Below are positions 52,697-62,500 of a stretch of 64,000 nt of DNA, in pieces (positions within the stretch are counted from its first letter, which is position 1; each line of letters opens with the position of its first letter). Under the pieces are notes generated by a model, which was not told where the DNA came from, ran no database searches, and saw nothing but the letters and a program-made list of their open reading frames with translations. Source of the stretch: Corynebacterium sp. UBA2622 (GTDB lineage Bacteria; Actinomycetota; Actinomycetes; Mycobacteriales; Mycobacteriaceae). The position numbers and the translations under genes were made by a program. Where the stretch lies: NCBI RefSeq assembly GCF_002339505.1, contig NZ_DDJO01000002.1:6125-70124 (forward strand), in the 5' to 3' direction.

Positions 52697-54318
52697 TACC
52701 ATCCACCTGTCTTCTTGATCCTGGGGCCATCACCGGGCCCATCCTGGGGGGAATGCGATTCGGGGGCAGCGGGTTGTGCGGGCTCTGGGCCGGTTTCGGG
52801 CGCATTGGACACGGTGGGTGCGGTGGGCACGGTGGGTGCGGTGGGCTCGGTGGGAGCCGCGAGCTCGGTTGTCGCCGCCTGTGTCTGGGCGGCGATTTTT
52901 TCTGCCGGGGCCGGGGGCTCCGGTACCTCGGCCAACTCCGGCGGGGGCGCTATCGTCCCCTCGCCGAGTGGTGGACCCTGAGGGGCAGGTTCCGGGCAGG
53001 GTTCGGGCTGCGGTTCGGGGCAGGGTTCGGGGCAGGGTTCGGGCTCCGGGCAGGGCTCCGGCTGGGCTTCGTCGCTGCAGCAGTCACAGCAGGTCCCGCA
53101 TGCGGCCGGTGGCGTGCCTTCGAGGCATCCGGAAAACTCCTCCAGGCACGCCAGGAAGGCGCTAATTCCGTTGACCACCGATGCTGAACCGCTCGCGTTG
53201 ACGGCTCCCACCGCTGACATCACATCAGGGTCTGTTGACGCGGTGCAGGTGGGCAGCGAGGAGGTGGGAGCCTGCGCGGTAGGCGGGCAGGCGTCTCCGG
53301 CTCCCGTATCCACGTTAACGTTCGTGGTGATGTTGATCGTCCATGGGCTGACGGCACCCGGTTGCGCTCCCCCGGCGGCCGCGGGCGCGGTGGAAGGAGG
53401 CTGGGTGGCACCGGGAGCACACTCCACCCCGGGCGGCGTAACGGAGCTGAAAGCCGGCAAAACCCCCGCGTTCGCTTTGGCGGGCTGCGGGGACACCGGC
53501 TGGGCACTGCCGGAAGGAGCGGGCGGCGGCACATCGCACGGGGTGGCCCCAGCCGGGACCGTGGCAGGCGGGCTCACCGCCGCCGGGGTCGTGGCGCATT
53601 CCGGCGGAGCAACGGAGGGGCCGGTGCTGGCGGTGGGGGGCCGACAATCAAACCCGGATACGGGTGCCGGGCGGTGCTCCCCCGCCTCCTCACACCGCCG
53701 CCGGCACTCATCGAGACATTCGCCGATGGAGTCGTTTCGGTCCGTCACGATGTCGAGGGCTTCCGAGAGCCCCTCGATGGCGACATCCATGCCGAGTTGC
53801 GCGACCTGCGCGACGGGTGATCTCCGGCTCAATCCGATGACCGCCCCCGTGAGATCGATGATGATGCCGAGGGCGACTTCGGCCGTTTCGGTGACTTCCT
53901 CCAGAACCCGGCAGCACGTGTTCACCGCCTCACGCAAGAGGCTCACGTTCTCACCCTGTTTACTCTCGTCTTCGACCCTTTTCACCTCATCGGGCCCCAC
54001 CCCAATGCCGTCGAACCATTCCCCCGCCCCCGTGAGGGTGTCACCGACGGTGCCGGCGAGGGAGTCGGCGAGGACCCGCTCGAGGACCCCCTTGCCCAGC
54101 GACGGCAGAAGCCCCCTGCCGCGGCCGCGACCACCTGCCAGGATGAGATTGTCGGCCCCGGCGCGGACGCGGGCAAGGTCCATCCCTCCGGTCTTCGAGT
54201 GCTCCGCACAGATGCGGGCGGTGAGGTCGTTGACCCGCGCCACCTGCCCAGGGGCGGCGAGGGGGACACAGTTGGCGTCGACAGCGACGCGCGCAAGCTT
54301 GCCCATCACCCCGCTCAT
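52696..54318 (-). CDS. Cys/Pro-rich hypothetical protein, Rv3439c-like position
   Basis: A 540-residue protein of unknown function. Residues 1-230 are helical and Cys-containing (NTCCRVLEEVTE; ECLDECRRRCEEAGEH). A long Pro/Ala/Thr-rich middle follows, then a Cys cluster (CGTCCDCCSD near residue 420). An array of CPEP-type repeats (about 430-455) and a TAPTVPTAPT-like tail end the protein. No signal peptide or membrane helix is seen. Its position between glmM and glmS matches the Ala/Pro-rich Rv3439c. The ATG at 54318 overlaps the upstream stop by 4 nt. Confidence 0.65.
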   Translation of the reverse strand: MSGVMGKLARVAVDANCVPLAAPGQVARVNDLTARICAEHSKTGGMDLARVRAGADNLILAGGRGRGRGLLPSLGKGVLERVLADSLAGTVGDTLTGAGEWFDGIGVGPDEVKRVEDESKQGENVSLLREAVNTCCRVLEEVTETAEVALGIIIDLTGAVIGLSRRSPVAQVAQLGMDVAIEGLSEALDIVTDRNDSIGECLDECRRRCEEAGEHRPAPVSGFDCRPPTASTGPSVAPPECATTPAAVSPPATVPAGATPCDVPPPAPSGSAQPVSPQPAKANAGVLPAFSSVTPPGVECAPGATQPPSTAPAAAGGAQPGAVSPWTINITTNVNVDTGAGDACPPTAQAPTSSLPTCTASTDPDVMSAVGAVNASGSASVVNGISAFLACLEEFSGCLEGTPPAACGTCCDCCSDEAQPEPCPEPEPCPEPCPEPQPEPCPEPAPQGPPLGEGTIAPPPELAEVPEPPAPAEKIAAQTQAATTELAAPTEPTAPTVPTAPTVSNAPETGPEPAQPAAPESHSPQDGPGDGPRIKKTGGW

Positions 54319-54623
54319 CGGCCCACCCACCCGTCCAGGTCGGCGGCGTTGGCGGAATCGCGCTCCTCCACGGCGTCGACAAGCGCGATGATTTTCTCCC
54401 AGGCCTCGACCCGGTTTTCCATGAAATCCACGGTGAGCTTCTGCACGTCCGTCAAAGCTTGGGACAGCGCACCCGCGTGGGACACGAACCCTTCCCCGGC
54501 AGCCCCGGGCGGAAAATCCGGGAGGTTGGCTTTAAGGTCGTCTATCAGCCGTTTGTGCTCGTCAATGGCAACGCCCAAATGCGAGCGCACAGCATCCGGC
54601 TCCACATTCAACGGGACACGCAT
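54315..54623 (-). CDS. hypothetical helical protein, WXG100-like size
   Basis: A 102-residue, fully helical-looking protein in the position of Rv3440c. It resembles an ESX/WXG100 helical hairpin in length and in the AIDEHKRLIDDLKANLPD and FMENRVEAWEKIIALVDA helices, with no canonical W-x-G turn. It could be a partner of the Cys/Pro-rich protein, to which it is coupled by a 4-nt overlap. Function unknown. The ATG at 54623 follows GGGGGAAAC. Confidence 0.6.
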   Translation of the reverse strand: MRVPLNVEPDAVRSHLGVAIDEHKRLIDDLKANLPDFPPGAAGEGFVSHAGALSQALTDVQKLTVDFMENRVEAWEKIIALVDAVEERDSANAADLDGWVGR

Positions 54624-54668
54624 GTTTCCCCCATTCCCCCGGCCGATCGGGCAGGCTGCCCGCCCGGC

Positions 54669-54684
54669 TGCCCCTGCAGGGGCA
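54669..54684. promoter_or_regulatory. 16-bp perfect palindrome upstream of the three-gene cassette
   Basis: TGCCCCTGCAGGGGCA lies 46 bp before the first gene of the cassette. An A-run follows it on the plus strand, so it is not a terminator for either strand. It may be an operator. Confidence 0.4.
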
Positions 54685-54755
54685 AAAACAGTTGCACCCC
54701 CTTAGACTGCCCGACCCGTCGCGGGGTTCCCCACCCCGCCAAACCGACCTTGGCA

Positions 54756-56099
54756 CTACACCGCTGCAACGACGGCGGCGAGGCGGCCCGCCACCTTCCG
54801 AGCGACCTCCTTGTCGGAGGCTTCCACCATGACGCGGAACAGCTCCTCGGTGCCGGAGGGCCGGAGGAGAACGCGTCCCGAGTCGCCGAGCTCCGCCTGG
54901 ACCTCGTCGGTGGCGCGGCGGACGTTCTCGTCATCGAGGATCAGTGCCTTGTTGGAGACGGGGACATTGATCAGGACCTGCGGCAGGACCGTCATCACAC
55001 CCGCCAAATCCTCCAGGCTGCGACCGGTTTCCGCCATACGGGCCATGAGCATCAGGCCCGACAACGTCCCGTCGCCGGTGGTGGCGTGCGCCGGGACGAC
55101 GATGTGGCCGGACTGCTCGCCGCCGAGCGAATAGCCACCGCGTCCGAGCTCCTCGAGCACGTAGCGGTCACCCACCTTGGTCTCCTTCATCTCGATGCCT
55201 TCGCGCTGCATGGCGAGCTTCAGACCGAGGTTGCTCATGACGGTGGCAACCAGCGTGTTCTCGTGGAGGCTGGACTTCTCCTTCATTCCAGTGGCGAGGA
55301 TTGCCATGATCTGGTCCCCGTCGACGATGTTGCCCTGTGCATCCACGGCGAGACAGCGGTCGGCATCACCGTCGTGTGCCAACCCGATGTCGGCTCCGTG
55401 CTCGACCACGGCCTGCTGGATCTGCTCCATGTGCGTCGAACCGGAACCGTCGTTGATGTTGAACGCGTTGGGGGCGTTGAAGATGGCCACAACGTCCGCT
55501 CCCGCAGCCGCGTACGCCTTGGGTGCGACCTCGGACGCGGCGCCGTTCGCACAATCCACCACCACCTTGATGCCGGAGAGGTCGGTGCCGACCACTTCCT
55601 TCAGGTGGGCCAGGTAGCGCTGCTGGGCATCGGATGCCTCCTCGATGACCCGGCCGATGCCGGTGCCCGTCGGGCCGGTTTCATCCAGCTCCCCCATCGC
55701 CGCTTCGATGCGGTCTTCCACGACGTCAGGAAGCTTTTTTCCGCCCGCGGAGAAGAACTTGATGCCGTTGTCGGGCATGGGGTTGTGGGAGGCGGAAATC
55801 ATCACGCCGATCTCGGCACCGTAATCGTCGGTGAGGAACGCAAGGCCGGGGGTGGGAATCACCCCGACCCGGAGCACGTCGACGCCTTTCGACGCCATCC
55901 CGGCCGCCATGGCAGCAGCCAGCATTTCACCGGAGACGCGGGGGTCGCGACCAATGATCGCGGTCGGGCGGCGCTTGCCCGTCCCCGCCTTTTCCGTGAG
56001 CACCGTGGCCGCCGCCGCCCCCAGCTTGAGGGCCAGCGGTGCGGTGAGCACCTGGTTGGCGAGGCCGCGGACACCATCGGTTCCAAACAAACGAGTCAT
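54756..56099 (-). CDS. glmM: phosphoglucosamine mutase
   Basis: A 447-residue alpha-D-phosphohexomutase that converts glucosamine-6-phosphate to glucosamine-1-phosphate, following GlmS on the route to UDP-GlcNAc. It begins TRLFGTDGVRGLAN. The phosphoserine loop ISASHNPMPDNG has S104, the metal loop is DGDADRC, and the C-terminal RPSGTEELFRVMVEA binds phosphate. The ATG at 56099 is preceded by CATAAT, 7 nt away. Order rplM-rpsI-glmM is conserved. Confidence 0.96.
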   Translation of the reverse strand: MTRLFGTDGVRGLANQVLTAPLALKLGAAAATVLTEKAGTGKRRPTAIIGRDPRVSGEMLAAAMAAGMASKGVDVLRVGVIPTPGLAFLTDDYGAEIGVMISASHNPMPDNGIKFFSAGGKKLPDVVEDRIEAAMGELDETGPTGTGIGRVIEEASDAQQRYLAHLKEVVGTDLSGIKVVVDCANGAASEVAPKAYAAAGADVVAIFNAPNAFNINDGSGSTHMEQIQQAVVEHGADIGLAHDGDADRCLAVDAQGNIVDGDQIMAILATGMKEKSSLHENTLVATVMSNLGLKLAMQREGIEMKETKVGDRYVLEELGRGGYSLGGEQSGHIVVPAHATTGDGTLSGLMLMARMAETGRSLEDLAGVMTVLPQVLINVPVSNKALILDDENVRRATDEVQAELGDSGRVLLRPSGTEELFRVMVEASDKEVARKVAGRLAAVVAAV

Positions 56100-56106
56100 G
56101 GGCACA

Positions 56107-56112
56107 ATTATG
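56107..56112 (-). promoter_or_regulatory. glmM candidate -10 box
   Basis: CATAAT (5 of 6 matches to TATAAT) ends 7 nt before the ATG, suggesting a leaderless start. Confidence 0.35.
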
Positions 56113-56214
56113 CACCAGGGTTTGTGGCGGTCCGCGCGTGCCCGTAACTCGTCCCGTCGATCCCGGGGGTCCGCGGGAGACGCCGGTATATCGCCCCCGG
56201 CCGGCCGGAAACGG

Positions 56215-56257
56215 CAAAACCGCCCCAACGGAATCCCTCGGGATCCAGCGGGGCGGT
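56215..56257 (-). terminator. terminator of the rplM-rpsI operon
   Basis: On the minus strand ACCGCCCC (56257-56250) and GGGGCGGT (56226-56219) form a stem with an inner hairpin, followed by TTTTG. It lies between rpsI and glmM. Confidence 0.7.
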
Positions 56258-56277
56258 CACGCGGTAAGTACCGGCGT

Positions 56278-56826
56278 TTAACGCTTGGAGTACTGCGGTG
56301 CGCGACGTGCCTTGTGCAGACCAGCCTTCTTGCGCTCCACTGCACGGGCATCACGGGTGAGCAGGCCGGCCTTCTTCAGGGTTGGGCGCTCAGCCGGGTT
56401 GTACAGGTTGAGGGCGCGGGCGATTGCCAGGCGCAGGGCACCGGCCTGACCGGTCGGGCCGCCACCGTGGATGGTGGCCTTGATGTTGAACTGGCCCTCG
56501 CGCTCGAGGAGGGTCAGCGGGGTCAGAATGTCCTGCTGGTGCAGCTTGTTCGGGAAGTACTCCTCGAACTCACGGCCGTTGACCACAATCTTGCCCTCAC
56601 CCTCGGTGACGGTGATACGGGCAATGGCGCGCTTGCGGCGGCCCACGGTCTGGATCGGGCCCTCGTGGAGCGACACCGGCTCGATGACCTGCTCAGACTC
56701 AGCATCGGCAACGGGTGCAACCGCGTCACCGATGGTGTAGTTGAACTCCTCGGTGGCGGCGGTGGCGGCTTCGATGTCCGTGGTTGCGCCGAGGTTCTCT
56801 TCTGCGTAGTTGCGCGGATCAGTCAT
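56278..56826 (-). CDS. rpsI: 30S ribosomal protein S9
   Basis: A 182-residue S9. An acidic N-terminal extension of about 50 residues, common in actinobacteria, precedes the core from about residue 55 (TVGRRKRAIARITV). The C-terminal SKR tail that reaches the P site ends the protein (RRAPQYSKR). The start overlaps the rplM stop (TAATG). Confidence 0.97.
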   Translation of the reverse strand: MTDPRNYAEENLGATTDIEAATAATEEFNYTIGDAVAPVADAESEQVIEPVSLHEGPIQTVGRRKRAIARITVTEGEGKIVVNGREFEEYFPNKLHQQDILTPLTLLEREGQFNIKATIHGGGPTGQAGALRLAIARALNLYNPAERPTLKKAGLLTRDARAVERKKAGLHKARRAPQYSKR

Positions 56827-57269
56827 TACTGTGCCACCTGCTTAAACTCGAAGGTTTCCGGCTTCTGAGCAGCGTAGGGGTGCTCGGAGCCGACGAAGAC
56901 GTGAAGCTTCTTGATGGACTGGCGGGAGAGGCGGTTGTGCGGCATCATGCCGCGGACTGCCTCCTCGATGACGCGATCCGGGCGCTCGTCGAGGGCACGA
57001 CCCAGAGTCATGGACTTCAAACCACCCGGGTAACCCGAGTGGCGGTAGCGCATTTCGCGGTCGCGCTTGTTGGACGAGATGTGGATCTTGTCGGCGTTGA
57101 TGACGATGACGTGGTCACCGGTGTCGACGTTCGGTGCGAACTGCGGCTTGTGCTTGCCACGCAGGATGTCGGCTGCGGTGGAAGCAAGCTTGCCCAACAC
57201 CACGTCGGTTGCGTCGATGACGTACCACTTGCGGGTGACGTCACCGCTCTTCGGGTGGTAAGTAGACAT
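56826..57269 (-). CDS. rplM: 50S ribosomal protein L13
   Basis: A 147-residue L13. Family blocks are RKWYVIDATDVVLGKLAS, GDHVIVINADKIHISSNK and RVIEEAVRGMMPHNRL-like. The ATG at 57269 follows a leader of about 120 nt. It is the first gene of the rplM-rpsI operon, with a recognisable SigA promoter at 57396-57424. Confidence 0.97.
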   Translation of the reverse strand: MSTYHPKSGDVTRKWYVIDATDVVLGKLASTAADILRGKHKPQFAPNVDTGDHVIVINADKIHISSNKRDREMRYRHSGYPGGLKSMTLGRALDERPDRVIEEAVRGMMPHNRLSRQSIKKLHVFVGSEHPYAAQKPETFEFKQVAQ

Positions 57270-57656
57270 GCATGACTCCTTAAAGTCTGTCTAGAAAGCT
57301 GCCGGCCAGAGACAGTGCGCTCGACCACCCCCGACGGCGGCCGGTGGAGACCCGACGGGAGGCGCACCAGAAGGCGCAGAACACACAGGGTTTACAGGCT
57401 ACGCTTCTGCCTTGCGAACACCAAAACGCGGCTCGCCGCCACCGCGGCGCTCGGGTGCCCGTCCTCGGCAACCCGCCCCCCCACCGCGGTGGCGGCAAAC
57501 CAATCCCCCCCATACTGTCACTCGCAACTTCACCCCGCCCCCCCCCAGCGCGCGGGTGCAGCCGCTGGTCACGCGGCGGGTTTCATGCGGTGCCGCCTCT
57601 GCGCGTCCACCCCCGTGATTGCGAGACCGCCCGCACGTTTATCCGCCGCCGCCTGA
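57270..57656. other. 387-bp intergenic region upstream of rplM
   Basis: It contains the rplM promoter and leader. Upstream of the promoter (about 57480-57600) it is C-rich, including a run of nine C at 57538-57546. No gene and no convincing terminator for the secretion genes is seen. Confidence 0.6.
57396..57424 (-). promoter_or_regulatory. rplM promoter
   Basis: On the minus strand, TTGGTG (57424-57419) as -35, a 17-bp spacer and TAGCCT (57401-57396) as -10. The leader would be about 120 nt. Confidence 0.6.
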
Positions 57657-57941
57657 TCATCCCCAGCTCGCGGCGGCGGCCGCGTTGACGGCCTGCATAC
57701 GGCTGTTTCCCTCCTCGACGGTGGTGGCGATGGTCTTCAGGATGGTGTTGAGCTCGCCGGCGGCCTGGTCCCACTTCTGCTGGTGCGCAGCGTACGCCTC
57801 GGCGGCGTCGCCTTCCCAGGTGCTCACCATCGGCTGGAGCATGCTCTTGAGGTCGTTGAGCTGGCCGGAGATTTTCGCGGCGGAGGCATCCATGTCCTGG
57901 GCCGCACCCGAGAGCTGACCGAAGCCGTAGCGGATTTCCAT
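57657..57941 (-). CDS. WXG100-family type VII secretion substrate (EsxT-like)
   Basis: A 94-residue WXG100 helical hairpin with the turn motif in WEGDAAEAYAAHQQKW (W47-E-G). It has no signal peptide. The partner gene is 96 bp upstream. Position beside rplM matches esxT (Rv3444c) of ESX-4. The start is the ATG at 57941 because AGGA lies 7 nt upstream; an ATG five codons earlier lacks one. Confidence 0.85.
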   Translation of the reverse strand: MEIRYGFGQLSGAAQDMDASAAKISGQLNDLKSMLQPMVSTWEGDAAEAYAAHQQKWDQAAGELNTILKTIATTVEEGNSRMQAVNAAAAASWG

Positions 57942-58037
57942 GATGTGTCCTTTCATGCGTTGCGTGATGTGGTTGACGGGTTGTTCCCGCTGTCCCGGGC
58001 AGGTAACCCCGGGGTGTTGTGCTGCCCCGCCTGCCCG

Positions 58038-58349
58038 TTAAAGGGCGAGGCCCGCCGAGATCGAGCGGAAGTCGTCCGTGTTGGTCGCGTCGACCCCCTC
58101 GAAGTTCTTGGCGTTGTCGCGGATGTTCATGGCGATTGCCCCGAGCGCCTCCCCCAGGCGCCGCTGGGCGTCGTCGTAGCGGACCATGAGGTCATCGAAG
58201 CTGCGCTGCGCCTCGCCGCTCCAGAAGGAGCGGGTGGACTCGGCAACCTGCTGGACCCGATCGATCTCGATGTTGACGTTGCTGTTGGTCTCGTCGACGC
58301 GCTCGGCGGCCGAGCGCATAACGTCGGCTTCGGTCTTGAACTGTCCCAT
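58038..58349 (-). CDS. WXG100-family type VII secretion substrate (EsxU-like)
   Basis: A 103-residue WXG100 protein with the W-S-G turn in FWSGEAQRSFDDLMVRYDDA. It would pair with the EsxT-like protein as a secreted heterodimer. The C-terminal tail (VDATNTDDFRSISAGLAL) continues beyond the second helix. The ATG at 58349 has AAGGGGG 9 nt upstream, better than the ATG at 58358. Confidence 0.85.
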   Translation of the reverse strand: MGQFKTEADVMRSAAERVDETNSNVNIEIDRVQQVAESTRSFWSGEAQRSFDDLMVRYDDAQRRLGEALGAIAMNIRDNAKNFEGVDATNTDDFRSISAGLAL

Positions 58350-58490
58350 TGCGGACATCCCCCTTGTTGTCGTGTATCTGCGGCGCGGACACCGCTGTTT
58401 CCTGGGAGGTTATGCTCGCGCATTTCAACCTCGCCCCCGTATTGGACTGCGAAAGCGGTCCAGCGGTTCCCGGGCCCGGCCTACTTTCTC

Positions 58491-59501
58491 TCACCCCGTG
58501 TGAGAAGCAGCTTCGCCCGCCGCGGCAGAATCGAAGGCCGCCGACGCCATCGCCATCCGGCATGTCGCCTGCTGCACCGTCGTCGGTGCGTAGCGGGTGT
58601 GGCACCCCACGAACAGCTGCCTGCCCCCGTCCGCCCACGTACGCCACAGGGTCTCGGACCCGTCCGGGGCGCGTTGGAGATACATGACGACACCGCCGTC
58701 GTTGCCCACCAGCTCCACCTCCGGGTCCCTTTCGATGTCCAGCAGCACCTGTTCGAGCATCTCCGCGGGCGGGAGCTGGAAGAGTTCGTCCACCGCAATC
58801 TGCAGGCGGAAATTCGGGTCACCACCCGTGGCCCGCCACATCCCGCCGTCCGGAACGAGAGAAAATCCGGCGGGCAACTCGACCCGCAACCCCTGCCGCT
58901 CGACAACCATCGTGGGAGGCTCGGCGGGACCATCGCTCGCCCACTCCCCCTCCCGCGACGCAACAACCCCGCCATCGTCCTCAACCGCGTCCGGCCCAGC
59001 GGCGGTCACCGCGTCCCTGCCCCGCGGCGGTGACGCGGGCCCCTCCCCGCTCCGGCCCACCGAAGCCCAGATAGCACCCGCCGCCACCGCGGACACCACG
59101 ACGACGGCTGCGGCGAGGATCCACCCACCGTTGCCTTCCACCCACCGCGGGCCGCCGCCCGCGCTGGGGCGGGTGATCTGCACCGTGTCCCACTCCGCAC
59201 GCGGGGTTGCCCGCTGCACCCCACCGCCGTCCGGGTCCAGTGGGTCTCCCGGCCGCTCGGCAGTGAGCGTGATGTCGTAGCCGGCGAACGCGCGGTCGAG
59301 CTTGTCCACCTCTTCTTCCACGGCCACCACGTGCACCACGGCCCCGCCCGGCTCCGGGCCGAGAAGACTGCGGACGTAGCTCGCGATGTCGGCCGCGGAG
59401 GGCCGGTCGTAGCGGTAGACGTTGGCGACGCCTCCGAAAACGACGGTCGTCTCCGTCACCGTAATGGTCAGCACCGGTTGCGTGCCGGTCTGCGTCGTCA
59501 C
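58491..59501 (-). CDS. type VII secretion-associated protein, Rv3446c family
   Basis: A 336-residue protein. The N-terminal domain is followed by a transmembrane helix at about 128-148, a low-complexity stretch and a C-terminal extracytoplasmic domain (about 195-325) with two Cys (C~306 and C~318). It lies between eccC and the esx genes, where Rv3446c lies in ESX-4. It is thought to be part of the actinobacterial ESX-4 locus; biochemical role unknown. The GTG start overlaps the eccC stop by 4 nt. Confidence 0.82.
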   Translation of the reverse strand: MTTQTGTQPVLTITVTETTVVFGGVANVYRYDRPSAADIASYVRSLLGPEPGGAVVHVVAVEEEVDKLDRAFAGYDITLTAERPGDPLDPDGGGVQRATPRAEWDTVQITRPSAGGGPRWVEGNGGWILAAAVVVVSAVAAGAIWASVGRSGEGPASPPRGRDAVTAAGPDAVEDDGGVVASREGEWASDGPAEPPTMVVERQGLRVELPAGFSLVPDGGMWRATGGDPNFRLQIAVDELFQLPPAEMLEQVLLDIERDPEVELVGNDGGVVMYLQRAPDGSETLWRTWADGGRQLFVGCHTRYAPTTVQQATCRMAMASAAFDSAAAGEAASHTG

Positions 59502-62500
59502 AACTGACCACCATTCGCGTAGGTCGCGGCAACCTGCACCGTGCCGTGGGACTCGTTGTTTCGCACGTGGGTTGCCCGCCCCGGCTTCTGGGCCGAGGGC
59601 TTGACCCCGAAGAGTGTTCCCTCGTCACGGGTGCCGTCGAAAAGCAGCACGTCCGGGGCGAGGTCGCGGAACGCGCTGAGGAACCCCCCGTAGAGTGCTC
59701 GCGCCACGCCCCCGAACTTTCGCGCCGCCACCACATGTAGCCCGATGTCTCGGGCGTGCGGCAGCAGCGGGATGAGCGGGCGGAGTGCTTCGTCGGGTAG
59801 GAGTTCGAGGTCGTCGAGGACCACCCAGATGTCGGGGCCCTCCCACCATGACCGCCGGGCGAGCTGCTCGGCGGTAACCTCCGCGCCGGGAAGACGCTGC
59901 GTGAGGGTCGTGGCGGTGGCCGCCAGCGCGTCCACAGCCGCCGAGGCGGAACCGGCGTACGCGGCCACCTTCTCCTCCGGGGCGCGGCCCAGGTGGGTTC
60001 TCCGCGGATCCGCTATCACCAGGCGGGCCCGCTCGCGGGGTAGGTCCGCGACGGCGCAGATGGCGGATGCGAGCAGCGTCGATTTTCCGCAGCCCCCGGT
60101 GCCAACCGCCAGGATGTGCCCCGATTCGCAGAGGACGGGGTCGAGCCTGGGCCCGCCCACGCCGAGGGGGACCGCGCCGGGGTGGGCGTCGATAAGCGGT
60201 CGCGCGTCGACATGGGGTGGAAGGACCCGCAGTTTCGGCACCGGCGGCTGGGACGCAGCGCGGGCGGCGATGTGGGCGATGTCCTGCTTCTGCGTCGAGG
60301 CCAGGAGCATCGGCGTGCCGTCCGGGGAGAGGCCTCGACCCGGTAGCGCGGGGAGGGCGGCCTGGGCCTTGCGGTCGATGAGCGAGTCGTGGGGCTCCGT
60401 CAGCCGGAGTTCAAGTCGGGTGCCGATGAGGTCGCGCACGTTGGCGCGCACGGCGTTCCACCGCTGGGTGGTGAGAAGGAGGTGGATTCCCGCGGCGGGC
60501 CCATCGGCAGCGAGGCGGGTCAGGGGTTCACGCAGGTCCGCCAGGGTCGAGTCGCTGCCCGTCACGTTGTGCCACCCGTCGACGGCCAGCACGACGTGCC
60601 GCCCGGCCACCACGGGCCCGTCATCCAGGAGTGCCGTGACCTCATCGACGACGCGGCGCACCCGTTCCTCGTCCTCGCGGACCGCGACCCCCGCGACGTG
60701 CGGGAGCAGTTCGAGATCGGCAAGGTTCCCCGATCCGGCATCGATGACGTAGAAGGCAACCTGCTCCGTGGAGTGCGTGGCGGCCAGGGACGAGATGATG
60801 GTTCGCACGGCCATGGACTTGCCGGTCTGGGGGCCTCCGGAGATGGCGGTGTGCCCGCCCGAAACGGAAAGGTCGAGCACGAGATGGTCCTGGCGCTGCC
60901 TGTAGGGTTCGTCGGTCAGACCGATCACGGCGCGCAGGGGTCCCGCCTCCTCACAGACGGCCGCGAGTTCGATTTCTGCTGGAAGCGGCGGCAACCACAC
61001 CGCGTGCGCGGACTGGCCGCGCTCTTTGGCGGTGCGCACGGCAGCCCCGACAACCGCGGCGAGGAGCGTCGTCGACCCGTCGATGTATTCCTCGGTGTCC
61101 TCCTCGCGCGCGGCGCCGGTTTCGTGGTCGTCCCAGCCCGTGAACAACCGCACGCGGTGGTGCGGGGTTGCACCCCGCTTTTCGACGCGCCTGACGAGCG
61201 GACCCGACACGTAGGCCGCGCGGAACCTCGTCAGCTCCCCCGGCCCGGCCTTAAGATAACCCGAGCCCGGTTCGGAGGGCAGCTGGTGCGCATCCGGCAC
61301 CCCGAGGACCTGGCGCGACTCCGCCGCCGAGAAGGTCTTCAAACCGATTCGATAGGACAGGTGGGAGTCGAGGCCGCGCAGGCGGCCCTCCTCGAGGCGC
61401 TGCGAGGCGAGCAGGAGGTGCACCCCCAGCGAGCGGCCCAGCCGGCCGACGGCGACGAAGAGGTCCGCGAAGTGCGGGTGCTGGCTGAGGAGCTCGGAGA
61501 ACTCATCGACCACGATCACCAGCGAGGGAAGCGGATCAAGCTCGCCTTGCCGCCCCGCCCGCGCGGCGGAGTAATCCGTGATGTTGGTGAAATTGCCCGC
61601 TGCGCGCAGAAGCTCCTGGCGCCGGTTCAGCTCGCCCGAGATCGCGTCATACATGCGCTCGACCAGCACCGACTCGTCCTCGAGGTTGGTGATCACGGCC
61701 GATGTGTGCGGCAGGTCCTCGCAGCCCAGGAAGGTGGCGCCCCCCTTGAAGTCCACCAGCACGAGGTTGAGCTCCTCCGGTGAGTGCGTCGCGGCGAGGG
61801 CGATGACGAGGGTGCGGAGGAATTCGCTCTTCCCGCTGCCGGTCGCCCCGATGCACAGCCCGTGCGGCCCCATCCCGCCGTGCGCGGCCTCCTTCAGATC
61901 GAGGTAGACGGGACGGCCCTCGGGGGTCGCACCGACGGGAACGTTGAGGCGCTGGCGCGTTCCCTCCCGTCCTCCCCACATGGTGTGGCCGTCCAGCCGG
62001 TCGATGTCCTCTATCCCGAGCAGGCCGAGCAACCCGGTGCGCGAACTGTCCCCGGCCTCGGCGGGGCGACGGTAAAACGCGAGGTGCCGCGCAATGAGCT
62101 CCGCCTCCTCACCCCGGAGCGCGTCCGGGACTCCCAGCATCTCCTCTCCCGCCTCCGTGCGGGCGCGGATGGTCGAGTCGCAGACGAGGTGGAATGCGTC
62201 GTCGTCAACGAAGTAGTCGGGATCCCCGTCAACCACGATGACGCAGTCGACCTCGCGCTCGGCGAGCGCTGCGTGGGCACCGGCTGCGTCGGAAAGCGCG
62301 ACAGTGAGGTGGGCGGCCTCCGGCTCCTTCGTGTGCGGTAGCCACTTCATCCAGCCCAGGGAGGGGTCCGGGTGGTGGTTGACCAGGCCTACCGTCTCCG
62401 GGCCGTGGAAGAAGGCCAGCTGCGCAACGACGGACCGGGCCAGCGCGAACGCACCGGGGCCCGCCAGCGTGAGAGCGGGGAAGGCGGCCAGCTGGACCAC

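Noticed and set aside
54669..54684. Rho-independent terminator for glmM
   Set aside because: The T-run precedes the hairpin on the glmM strand, the wrong order for termination.
54459..56147. 562-residue open frame antisense to glmM
   Set aside because: Shadow of a conserved enzyme with no independent start signal.
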